From: Nocardia uniformis NBRC 13702 | GTDB lineage: Bacteria > Actinomycetota > Actinomycetes > Mycobacteriales > Mycobacteriaceae | Reading direction: 5' to 3' | Length of the DNA stretch: 64,000 nucleotides | Assembly (NCBI RefSeq): GCF_001613345.1 | Contig: NZ_BDCE01000033.1 | Location: 87,476 to 151,475, forward strand | Notes under the pieces: generated by a model | What the model saw: only the letters and a program-made list of their open reading frames with translations | The model's database searches: none | Told to the model about the DNA's origin: nothing | Position numbers and translations under genes: made by a program | In this document: piece by piece, positions 28,416-35,908 of the stretch | Numbering within the stretch: position 1 is the first letter of the stretch | Layout of the letters: every line of letters begins with the position of its first letter

Positions 28416-28955
28416 TCACCAACTGGATTCGGTGACCCCATGCGCCGGCTTCCGCTCGTGGTCGTGGGACTCGACGTCGCTGAATTCCAATGCCGGCGTG
28501 GCGCCCTCGTCCGGTTCGGCCTGCGCAGCGGCACTATTCGTCGAATCATCGCCAGTCGGCGGGGAGGTGGGAACCGTTGGCGGCGTCGGTATTTGACTGG
28601 CGAAGTCGGGCATGTCCTCGATCAGATCCGATAGTTTCGGTAACCGCGACCGCTGATCCTGCAGCGGTGCCAGCAGTTCACTGCCACGGCGGGCGACCTC
28701 GGCGGCCGCCTGCTTCGCGGCCTCGGTCACCGCGCGGGCGATCTCGCCATAGCCGAGATCGTCGATATCCGAGCTGAACTTCGTCTCGATCACCACGCCA
28801 TCGGCATTCACCGTGACCGTTACCCGCTTATTGCGCACACTGGCGGTGGCTGTGAGTCGCGCCCGCTCCTGCTGTAGCTGGCCGATGGTCCGCAACTGCT
28901 CTCGCACATCGCCGAGTACGGACATCATTTCCGCGCGTGCGTTCTCATTCACCAT
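28416..28955 (-). CDS. YbaB/EbfC-like protein of effector cassette 1
   Basis: A 179-aa protein. The same frame is open upstream to 29177, but that stretch overlaps the WXG100-like gene and has Arg/Ser/Pro shadow composition. ATG 28955 (MVNENARAEM) aligns with the paralogue's MVNEGASGEM and is preferred. It carries VTVTVNADGVVIETKFSSDI, nearly the same as the cassette 2 copy, followed by a RLPKLSDLIEDMPDF segment and an acidic tail ending GVTESSW. It lies 17 bases before the 6,271-aa effector gene and 19 bases after the WXG100-like gene. Likely an export adaptor or chaperone by analogy with EspL-type proteins; that role is inferred. Confidence 0.82.
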   Translation of the reverse strand: MVNENARAEMMSVLGDVREQLRTIGQLQQERARLTATASVRNKRVTVTVNADGVVIETKFSSDIDDLGYGEIARAVTEAAKQAAAEVARRGSELLAPLQDQRSRLPKLSDLIEDMPDFASQIPTPPTVPTSPPTGDDSTNSAAAQAEPDEGATPALEFSDVESHDHERKPAHGVTESSW

Positions 28956-28974
28956 GGGGTGCACCACTTCCCGA

Positions 28975-29289
28975 TCACCGGAAAGTGTCGCGAGTGGCCA
29001 GCTCCTGCGCCTCCAACTTGTCGGCGGCCTTGGTTTGGCCGGTCGAGAAGCCCGCGAAGGTCGTCCGGATATTTCCCAGGCTTTCGAAGAAGTCGTCACG
29101 CGCCGCGATGTAGCCCTGGTCGCCCTCGGAGAACTGGGTGCCGATCTTGTCGTCGCCCCAGGGCGCGCCCCGGCCATTCAATGACCCTTTCAACGTTGTC
29201 AGCACGCTGTCGACCCGGTCACGCACCTCGCCAGTCGCATCCGCGGCCTTACGGAGCAGGTCCTCGTACACCTCGAGAGGTTGTGTCAT
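28975..29289 (-). CDS. WXG100-like type VII secretion partner, cassette 1
   Basis: A 104-aa helical protein with PWGDDKIG at the central turn. The start at ATG 29289 (MTQPLEVYEDLL) is chosen because GAGGAG lies 8 bases upstream and because it gives the same length as the cassette 2 paralogue. A GTG three codons earlier (29298) is possible but overlaps that ribosome site. It is the first gene of cassette 1, followed by the YbaB-like gene and the 6,271-aa effector. Likely a heterodimer or export partner of the effector's helical N-terminus. Confidence 0.8.
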   Translation of the reverse strand: MTQPLEVYEDLLRKAADATGEVRDRVDSVLTTLKGSLNGRGAPWGDDKIGTQFSEGDQGYIAARDDFFESLGNIRTTFAGFSTGQTKAADKLEAQELATRDTFR

Positions 29290-29298
29290 CGATTCCAC

Positions 29299-29479
29299 TC
29301 CTCGGCGCTGGCGCGGGCGTTCGGCTTCTCCCCCGCTCGACTGGTACGTGAAAGACGTTGACAGCCAATAGCAAATCGTTCGTATCGCTAACTTGAACGC
29401 AGGGTTGCTGGCTGGCGAATCAGGCCCCCTACTACCGCAGTACAGTTAACGTATTGCAATTATCGAGGATGGGGGCACC
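29299..29479. other. Divergent intergenic region between effector cassette 1 and the HxlR operon
   Basis: 181 bases that must hold the promoters of both the minus-strand effector cassette and the plus-strand regulator. A TTGACA hexamer is seen on the plus strand at 29358-29363, but no convincing -10 follows at 16-18 bases. A palindromic site lies at 29437-29457, listed separately. Confidence 0.5.
29437..29457. promoter_or_regulatory. Palindromic operator candidate in front of the HxlR-type regulator
   Basis: A 21-base site with arms GCAnTAC and GTAnTGC around TACAGTTAACGTA. It is 23 bases upstream of the regulator start codon and matches 15 of 21 positions of the site at 30435-30455 read in the opposite orientation. 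Autoregulation by the HxlR-type protein is inferred. Confidence 0.5.
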
Positions 29480-30427
29480 ATGGCGGCACCGGATACCTCG
29501 GCCGGTTCCCTTACCGTTAGCGGCGTGACCAATCCGGTGGCTGCCACCTTCGACCTGCTCGGGGACCGTCTGACCTTGACGATCCTGCGGCACGCCTTCG
29601 TGCACCGCGCGCGGCGGTTCAATCAGTGGATGGAGCGCACCGGTGCGCCGCCCGCCATGTTGACCGCGCGGCTGAATGCGCTGGTCGATGCGGGTGTGCT
29701 GGTTCGGGCGCCGCAGCCGGGCGCGGCGGAGCGGCATGAATATCGGCTTACCGCGCTCGGACTGGCCACCTGGGAGATTCTCGTCTGCGTGTGGGCCTGG
29801 CAGCGCGAGTGGACTGCCGAGGGGGCGGTGCTGCCGGAGTTGGTGCATGTGGAGTGTGGGCATCGGGGGCCGCCGATGCTTATGTGTCGGGGGTGCGGGC
29901 GGACTGTGACCACGCATGACACTGCGGTCGAGTTGTCGGAGGATGCGCTGTGGCACATCACTTCTGGGCGGCGGCGGTCGTCGCGGGGTAGTGCCGCCAC
30001 CTCCGATGACGCGCAGTTCGAGGAGATCATGCAGGCCATTGGGGATCGGTGGAGTGCGTCGGTGACGGGGTTGGCGTTGGCGGGGGTGCGGCGGTTCGGG
30101 GAGTTTCGGGATGCTTTGCGGATGTCGCCTACGACGTTGACGGAGCGACTGTCTCGGCTGTGCGATGCGGGGATTATGGCGCGGCCGGAGGATGCGGCGG
30201 AGTATCGGTTGACGCCGCGGGGGCGTGGGTTGTTCGGGGTGTTCGCGTTTCTGCTGGCCTGGGCGGAGTTGGCGCATCCGGAGGTGTCGGAAACGGGGTT
30301 GCGGATTCGGCATCTCGGGTGCGGGGAGGTGCTCGCTCCGGCATTGCGGTGTCGGGGGTGTGAGGCGCGGCTGGGGCGGACCGATGTGCGGTTCGAGCCG
30401 ATGCCGAGCCTTGACAGTCTTCGCTGA
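29480..30427 (+). CDS. Tandem HxlR-type winged-helix transcriptional regulator
   Basis: A 315-aa protein made of two HxlR-like winged-helix halves. The first (about 15-105) has RRFNQWMERTGAPPAMLTARL and the second (about 185-275) has RRFGEFRDALRMSPTTLTERL. Each half ends in a Cys-rich element (CGHRGPPMLMCRGCG and LGCGEVLAPALRCRGC) that could bind a metal or sense redox state. Ordinary HxlR proteins are about 110-150 aa with one domain and act as dimers, so this looks like a fused pseudo-dimer. GAGGATGGGGG precedes the ATG. It lies 74 bases upstream of the carotenoid-oxygenase operon, which it probably controls together with itself. Confidence 0.82.
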   Translation: MAAPDTSAGSLTVSGVTNPVAATFDLLGDRLTLTILRHAFVHRARRFNQWMERTGAPPAMLTARLNALVDAGVLVRAPQPGAAERHEYRLTALGLATWEILVCVWAWQREWTAEGAVLPELVHVECGHRGPPMLMCRGCGRTVTTHDTAVELSEDALWHITSGRRRSSRGSAATSDDAQFEEIMQAIGDRWSASVTGLALAGVRRFGEFRDALRMSPTTLTERLSRLCDAGIMARPEDAAEYRLTPRGRGLFGVFAFLLAWAELAHPEVSETGLRIRHLGCGEVLAPALRCRGCEARLGRTDVRFEPMPSLDSLR

Positions 30428-30434
30428 GACGCGT

Positions 30435-30455
30435 ATCACTTCATTAACTGTAGTG
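30435..30455. promoter_or_regulatory. Palindromic operator candidate in front of the carotenoid-oxygenase operon
   Basis: A 21-base imperfect palindrome (TCACT and AGTGA ends, TTAACTGT centre). In the opposite orientation it reads CACTACAGTTAATGAAGTG, close to the site at 29437-29457. It is 47 bases upstream of the operon's first start codon, a position suited to repression. Confidence 0.5.
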
Positions 30456-30501
30456 AAACTTATCGGGGCGATACCGCCCCTGCGCCTTCGGAGGCAGTCC
30501 C

Positions 30502-31962
30502 ATGACCCTCAGGGAAGAACTCATCGCACCGGCCGCCGAGGCTTTGGCGAATCCGTATCTCGAAGGGCCCTATGCGCCTACCGCCGATGAGGTCACGGTT
30601 ACCGATCTCCAGGTGATCTCCGGGGAACTGCCCGCGGACATGGATGGCGTGTACGTGCGCAATGGGCCCAATCCGCAGTTCGCACCGATGGGGCGGTATC
30701 ACTGGTTCGACGGGGACGGGATGCTGCACGCGGTGCATTTCGAGAACGGGCGGGCGACCTATCGCAATCGCTACGTGCGCACCGGGGAGTTCGAGGCGGA
30801 GCGGGCGGCCGGAACTGCCCTGTGGCGCGGGGTGATCGAGCCCTGGGATGACAATCCGGCGGGCGATCGGCGGGAGCGCAACTCCGCCAATACCGATGTG
30901 GTGTTCCATCACGGGAATCTGCTGGCGCTCTGGTATCGCGCCGGGAAACCCTATGCGCTGGACCCGATCAACCTGGAGACCCGTGGGGTCGACGAGTTCG
31001 GGGGGACGCTGCCGGGCGAGGTGTCCGCGCACGCCAAAGTCGATGAACGCACCGAGGAATTCGTATTCTTCGACTACGGGATTCACTCGCCGTACCTGCG
31101 TTACGGCGTGGCCGATCCGTCCGGGGTCGTCACCCACTACACCGGGATCGAGTTGCCGGGACCGCGCCTGCCGCACGATATGGCGATCACCGAAAACTAT
31201 TCGATACTCATGGATCTGCCGCTCTACAACGATCCGCGGGCCGCGGCGGCGGGACGGTTCAAGCTGTTCTTCGATCGCGAATTGCCCAGTCGCTTCGCGG
31301 TTCTCCCGCGACGTGGCAATGGGGCGGCGGTGCGCTGGTTCGAGGCGAAGCCCGGGTATATCTATCACACCGTCAATGCCTGGGAAGAGGGCGACGAAAT
31401 AGTCATGGTGGCCTGCCGGGTATCTCGGCCCAGTCCGGCTTCCGACCGCACCCATCCACTCGCTCAGCTGCTGGCCTACCTGCGGCCGGAGGCGACGCTG
31501 TATCGGTACCGGTTCAATCTGCGCACCGGGGCCACCGCCGAAGAGTCGCTCGATGATGTGAATACCGAGTTCCCGGCGATCGATCAGGGGCTTACCGGGC
31601 AGCGCGGACGCTGGTCGTATCAGATGCGGCTATCGGTGGATCGCACCATGCTTTTCGATGCGGTGATCAAGTACGACGTGCTGACGGGGGCGAAGCAGAC
31701 CCAGCCCTTCGGTGCCGGGATTTTCGGTAGTGAGCTCACGGTGGTGCCGCGCCCGAATGGCGGCGGCGAGGATGACGCCTGGCTGACCATGTTCGCCCAC
31801 AACAGCCATACCGATCTCGGCGAGGTGTGGATCTACGATGCCGCCGATCTCGCCGCGGGGCCGGTGTGCCGGCTGGGGCTGCCGATGCGGGTGCCGCTGG
31901 GCTTCCACGCCACCTGGGTGAGCGGGGAGCGCATGCGCGCCGCCGCGCGGACGGTCGACTGA
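30502..31962 (+). CDS. Carotenoid-oxygenase-family (alkene-cleaving) dioxygenase
   Basis: A 486-aa protein of the RPE65/carotenoid cleavage/lignostilbene dioxygenase family, at the usual length. The four iron-binding histidines are visible as His177 (SAHAKVD), His225 (LPHDMA), His289 (IYHTVNAWEE) and His469 (GFHATWV). The N-terminal VYVRNGPNPQF and HWFDGDGMLHAV are family hallmarks. These enzymes use non-haem Fe(II) and O2 to cleave a C=C bond of carotenoids, apocarotenoids, stilbenes or phenylpropenes. As the first gene of an operon with a CoA ligase and two thiolases, a small alkene or phenylpropanoid-type substrate whose acid product is then degraded seems more likely than pigment metabolism. 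No signal peptide is seen. Confidence 0.9.
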   Translation: MTLREELIAPAAEALANPYLEGPYAPTADEVTVTDLQVISGELPADMDGVYVRNGPNPQFAPMGRYHWFDGDGMLHAVHFENGRATYRNRYVRTGEFEAERAAGTALWRGVIEPWDDNPAGDRRERNSANTDVVFHHGNLLALWYRAGKPYALDPINLETRGVDEFGGTLPGEVSAHAKVDERTEEFVFFDYGIHSPYLRYGVADPSGVVTHYTGIELPGPRLPHDMAITENYSILMDLPLYNDPRAAAAGRFKLFFDRELPSRFAVLPRRGNGAAVRWFEAKPGYIYHTVNAWEEGDEIVMVACRVSRPSPASDRTHPLAQLLAYLRPEATLYRYRFNLRTGATAEESLDDVNTEFPAIDQGLTGQRGRWSYQMRLSVDRTMLFDAVIKYDVLTGAKQTQPFGAGIFGSELTVVPRPNGGGEDDAWLTMFAHNSHTDLGEVWIYDAADLAAGPVCRLGLPMRVPLGFHATWVSGERMRAAARTVD

Positions 31963-31973
31963 GCGGAACGGAC

Positions 31974-32987
31974 ATGACCTTTCGAATACCCGACCTCCCA
32001 AAGCATTCGGAGTCGCGGTTGAGTGTGAGCCTGCCGTACTGGCAGGACCGTGACCCGATGGACGCGCTGCTGGTCGCCGAAGCCGCCGACAAACTGGGCT
32101 ATCGACGGCTGTGGGTGGGTGAGATGGCGACATTCGACGCCTTCGCGCTGGCCACCGTGATCGGGCAGGCACCGGGCCGAATCCCCCTGTGTATCGGACC
32201 TTTGGCGGTGGATGTGCGCACTCCCGCCGGTATTGCCATCGGTGCGGCGAGTGTCGCCGCGCTCACCGGGCGGACCGTCGGCATCGCACTGGGTAGTTCC
32301 AGTGACGTCGTGGTTCAGGAGTGGCACGGCCGGGAAAGGCTGCGCACGGCGGCTCATCTGGAGGACACCGCGCGAATCGTGCGCGGGTTGGTGGATGGCG
32401 CGAAGGTGGATTTCGACGGCGCGGTGGAACGCACGCGGGGTTATCGACTGCGTCTGCCGCCGCCGCGATGTGAACTCACCGTGGCGGCATTCGGACAGCG
32501 AGCGCTCGCCGCCGCTGCCCGTACGGCGGATCGCGTGGTCCTGAATCTGGTGACACCCGAGCAGGTTTCGCGATCCGCCGCGGCGGTGCGGAATTTCGCG
32601 GCTCAGGTCGATCGTCCGGCACCGGCGATCTCGGTGTGGATCACCGCGGCCGCCGACCCGACACCGGAGGTGTATGCCTCCGTGCGCCGCGGGCTGGTCG
32701 GCTACCTGTGTGCTCCCGGCTACGACGCCATGTTCACCGCCGCCGGGTACGGCGACCTGGTGCGACTGGGCGGTACCGCCATCCATCCCCGCGACCTGCT
32801 GGCCGCGATACCCGATGAACTCGCCGATGCCATCGGCCTTTTCGGAGATGCCGCCACCCTGACCGACCGGCTCACCGCGTACCGCAATGCCGGTGCCGAC
32901 GAAGTGGTCATCGTCCCGGCCACCTCCGCCGGCGATCCGGCGGGGCAGCACACCCTCGAAACCCTCGCAGGAATCGCTCATGTCTGA
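31974..32987 (+). CDS. Luciferase-like (F420-type) oxidoreductase
   Basis: A 337-aa protein of the bacterial-luciferase-like fold typical of F420-dependent oxidoreductases (LLM class). Features: KLGYRRLWVGEMATFDAF near the N-terminus, IGLALG-type strand ALTGRTVGIALGSSS, and the C-terminal DAATLTDRLTAYRNAGADEVVI, where the family usually has G(S/T)PEQVAERL. The start at ATG 31974 lies 11 bases after the oxygenase stop; the frame is open upstream inside the oxygenase gene but that is overlap. It ends 8 bases inside the next gene, so translational coupling is likely. Probably oxidises or reduces an intermediate of the pathway. Cofactor choice (F420 or FMN) is not decided by the sequence. Confidence 0.85.
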   Translation: MTFRIPDLPKHSESRLSVSLPYWQDRDPMDALLVAEAADKLGYRRLWVGEMATFDAFALATVIGQAPGRIPLCIGPLAVDVRTPAGIAIGAASVAALTGRTVGIALGSSSDVVVQEWHGRERLRTAAHLEDTARIVRGLVDGAKVDFDGAVERTRGYRLRLPPPRCELTVAAFGQRALAAAARTADRVVLNLVTPEQVSRSAAAVRNFAAQVDRPAPAISVWITAAADPTPEVYASVRRGLVGYLCAPGYDAMFTAAGYGDLVRLGGTAIHPRDLLAAIPDELADAIGLFGDAATLTDRLTAYRNAGADEVVIVPATSAGDPAGQHTLETLAGIAHV

Positions 32988-34164
32988 GGCTCTCATCTAC
33001 GACGCGGTACGACTGCCGCGCGGCCGCGTGCGCAAGTCCGGGGGCACGCTCGCGGAGCTACCGCCATACGAACTGCTCGGCCAGCTGCTCACCGCGTTGG
33101 AGAACCGCACCTGCCCACCGGAATTCGTGGACGATGTCATTGTCGGCGTCAGCACGGCCACGGGCGAACAGGCGGGCGATATCGCGCGCGCCGCCCAATT
33201 ATGGGCGGGCTGGCCGGATTCCGTGCCCGGTGGCGTGGTGTCGCGGCTGTGCTGTTCGGGTTTGGATGCCATCGAAAGCGCTGCCGCGCGCGTGGCGGCC
33301 GGGTTCGCGGATGTGATCGTGGCGGGCGGTGTGGAATCCATGTCGCGGGTGCCGATGCTGTCGGATCGACCCGCTATCGCCACCGACCCGGATCTCGGTG
33401 AACGCACCGGATTCGTCACCATCGGGGTCTCAGCGGATCTCACCGCCGCCGCGCACGGCATCTCGCGCACCGAACTGGACGCCTATGCCGTCGAATCACA
33501 TCGAAAGTGCTCCACCGCACCGATTTCCGAGTCCGTCATACCGGCGCGCAAGGGCGGCACGATACTGCTCTACAGCGACGAGGGCGCACGGGCCGACGCC
33601 GACCTGACCGGCTTCGCCGCGCTGCCAGCGCTATTCGGCGATGACCCCGGTTGGGATCGGGTCGCGCGACGGCTGCCGGGATCGCCGCGCCCGGTCGCGG
33701 GACTGCACACCATTGCCACCGCACCGCAAATGGCGGACGGCGCTTCGGCGGTTGTCGTGGGTAACCGGCAGGCCGCGGCCCGCCTGGGCCGTGCGCCCAT
33801 CGCGCGGATTGTCGGCACCGCGCAGACGGCGGTGCGCTCACCCTTGCTCACCGCACCCGCAGCCGCCGCCCGGCTGGCACTACAGCGCGCCGGAATCACC
33901 GCCGCCGACCTCGATGTGGTGGAGGTCAATGAATCCTTCGCCGTCACACCGCTTGTGCTGATCCGCGAGCTGGGGCTCGACCCGGAACGGGTGAATCGCA
34001 CCGGTGGTGCGGTCGCCGTCGGACATCCGCTCGGCGCCACCGGCGGGATTCTCATCGCCGCGGCCCTCGACGCACTCGCCCGCACCGGCGGCGAACACGC
34101 GCTCATCACTATTCCCGCTGCCCTCGGTTTGGGCTCGGCCATCATCTTACGGCGGCTGATATGA
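32980..34164 (+). CDS. Thiolase-family acyltransferase lacking the second catalytic cysteine
   Basis: A 394-aa thiolase homologue starting at ATG 32980, overlapping the previous gene by 8 bases. The acylation cysteine is Cys91 in SRLCCSGLDAI, and the family's NEAFA and GHPLGATG boxes appear as NESFA and GHPLGATG. The usual C-terminal CIGGG motif, which carries the cysteine that deprotonates the second substrate, reads TIPAALGLG, so proline replaces cysteine. The protein may therefore catalyse only acyl transfer or hydrolysis, or work with the second thiolase encoded two genes downstream. It also ends with ATGA overlapping the acyl-CoA ligase start. Confidence 0.85.
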   Translation: MSEALIYDAVRLPRGRVRKSGGTLAELPPYELLGQLLTALENRTCPPEFVDDVIVGVSTATGEQAGDIARAAQLWAGWPDSVPGGVVSRLCCSGLDAIESAAARVAAGFADVIVAGGVESMSRVPMLSDRPAIATDPDLGERTGFVTIGVSADLTAAAHGISRTELDAYAVESHRKCSTAPISESVIPARKGGTILLYSDEGARADADLTGFAALPALFGDDPGWDRVARRLPGSPRPVAGLHTIATAPQMADGASAVVVGNRQAAARLGRAPIARIVGTAQTAVRSPLLTAPAAAARLALQRAGITAADLDVVEVNESFAVTPLVLIRELGLDPERVNRTGGAVAVGHPLGATGGILIAAALDALARTGGEHALITIPAALGLGSAIILRRLI

Positions 34165-35900
34165 ACACTTCGACCTCAGGAAATCCCATGCCCGAGTCGC
34201 CCGCCCGCACAATCCCCACCTGCCACCCCGCCGAGACCGTCCGCCACTACCTCGACCAGGGGTGGTGGGAGCCGGAGACCCTACCGCAGGCGTTGCGCCG
34301 CCAGGTCGAGAACGCACCGGACTCCCCCGCTACGACCGATCCGGCCAATCTCGCCGAGCTGACCGGTGCGGTACCGCGCACCCTTACCTGGCGCGAATTC
34401 GACCAAGTCATCGATGATCTCGCTACCGTGCTGTTCGCACGCGGCATTCGCCAGGGCGATACCGTCGCGGTCCTGCTGCCGAATTCGGTCGCACTGTCGG
34501 CCGTCTATTTCGCGCTGTGGCGACTCGGGGCGGTCGCCACCCCGATGCCCGCGTCCTACCGTCGCCATGAACTCTCCGGCATTGTCACCGCGACCGACGC
34601 GACGGCGATTATTACCACCGGCAGGCTGTCCGATCGCGAGCTCGCGCGAGAAGCCCTGGCGGTGGCGGATGGTCGTCGCACCGTCTTCGCATTCGGTCCA
34701 GAGATTCCCGATGACGCTGTCGCACTGGATCATCCGGTCGATGAGGTGCGAGAACAGCTGCGGAAGTACGAATCCGAGCTCGAGGTGACGGTCAACGACC
34801 GCGCCACCATCTGCTGGACCAGCGGTACCGAGGCCGCGCCCAAGGGTGTGCCGCGCTGCCACGGCGACTGGCTGGCCATGGGTCGCGGTGTGCAGGATGG
34901 GCTGCGGCTCACCCCGGACGCGGTGGTGCTCAATCCATTTCCCATGGTGAATATGGCCGGATTCGCGGGGTCGTTCCTGCCGTGGCTGCTCGCGGGAGGG
35001 CATCTGGTGCAGCACCATCCACTGGATCTGCCGGTGTTCTTCGGACAGATCGCGCGCCACCGGGTCACCCACACCAGCATGCCGCCCGCGCTGCTCACCA
35101 TGCTGCTGCGCAATGACGCGCTACGCGCCAGCACGGATCTGACCTCGCTGCGCCGCGTCGGTTCGGGCGGAGCGCCGCTGCCACCCGGGGTGGTGCGTGG
35201 CTGGCAGGAGGAGTTCGGGATCGAGGTACTCAATAACTTCGGATCCAACGAGGGCGTCTGCCTGCTCGGCGCGCCCGCCGATATTCCGGATCCGACCATG
35301 CGCGCCCAACATCTGCCGCGCTACGGGGCGCCCGGCGTGCGGTGGTCCACCCGGCTGGCGGAGAGCACCGCGGTGAAACTGGTCGATACCGTGACGGGCG
35401 ACATCGTCACCGAACCGGGCGGACGGGGTGAGCTGCGACTGCGCGGTCCGGCCGTTTTCGGCGGCTATCTTCCGGGCACCGCCACCACCGAACCATTCGA
35501 TGACGACGGATATTTGTGCAGTGGAGATGTTTTCGAACTGTGCGGCGAGGACGGGCGCTATCTGCGCTTCGTCGATCGAGTGAAGGAGATCATTATTCGC
35601 GGCGGCATGAATATCGCGCCCGCCGAAATCGAAGGTCTGCTCATCGACGTGCCCGCCGTCGCCGATGTGGCCGTGGTCGGGTATCCGGATGCGGTGCTGG
35701 GCGAGAAGTGCTGTGCCTTCGTTGTTCCCGCGCCGGGAACAACGGTCGAGCTGGAAGATCTGGTGGCACATCTGCGCGGCCTCGACGTGGCCTCGTTCAA
35801 ACTGCCCGAACGGCTCGAAATCGTCGAGGCCCTACCGCGTAACCCTGTCGGCAAGATTCTGCGACGCGAACTGCGCGCGGCGCTGGTCACCGAGGTTTAG
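34161..35900 (+). CDS. Acyl-CoA/aryl-CoA ligase (class I adenylate-forming)
   Basis: A 579-aa ANL-superfamily enzyme that activates a carboxylic acid with ATP and CoA. Motifs in order: P-loop TICWTSGTEAAPKGV (about 213-227), NNFGSNEG (A5), GDVFELCGEDGRYLRFVDRVK (A7-A8), IIRGGMNIAPAEIE hinge, and the C-terminal lysine in NPVGKILRREL. All key positions are present. ATG 34161 overlaps the thiolase stop (ATGA); ATG 34188 is an alternative. It resembles cyclohexanecarboxylate/medium-chain-type ligases more than fatty-acyl-AMP ligases. In this operon it probably converts the acid released after C=C cleavage into a CoA thioester. Confidence 0.88.
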   Translation: MNTSTSGNPMPESPARTIPTCHPAETVRHYLDQGWWEPETLPQALRRQVENAPDSPATTDPANLAELTGAVPRTLTWREFDQVIDDLATVLFARGIRQGDTVAVLLPNSVALSAVYFALWRLGAVATPMPASYRRHELSGIVTATDATAIITTGRLSDRELAREALAVADGRRTVFAFGPEIPDDAVALDHPVDEVREQLRKYESELEVTVNDRATICWTSGTEAAPKGVPRCHGDWLAMGRGVQDGLRLTPDAVVLNPFPMVNMAGFAGSFLPWLLAGGHLVQHHPLDLPVFFGQIARHRVTHTSMPPALLTMLLRNDALRASTDLTSLRRVGSGGAPLPPGVVRGWQEEFGIEVLNNFGSNEGVCLLGAPADIPDPTMRAQHLPRYGAPGVRWSTRLAESTAVKLVDTVTGDIVTEPGGRGELRLRGPAVFGGYLPGTATTEPFDDDGYLCSGDVFELCGEDGRYLRFVDRVKEIIIRGGMNIAPAEIEGLLIDVPAVADVAVVGYPDAVLGEKCCAFVVPAPGTTVELEDLVAHLRGLDVASFKLPERLEIVEALPRNPVGKILRRELRAALVTEV

Positions 35901-35908
35901 GAGTCCAC

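Noticed and set aside
28956..29177. 74-codon N-terminal extension of the cassette 1 YbaB-like protein
   Set aside because: It overlaps the WXG100-like gene in another frame, and the internal ATG 28955 aligns with the paralogue's start.
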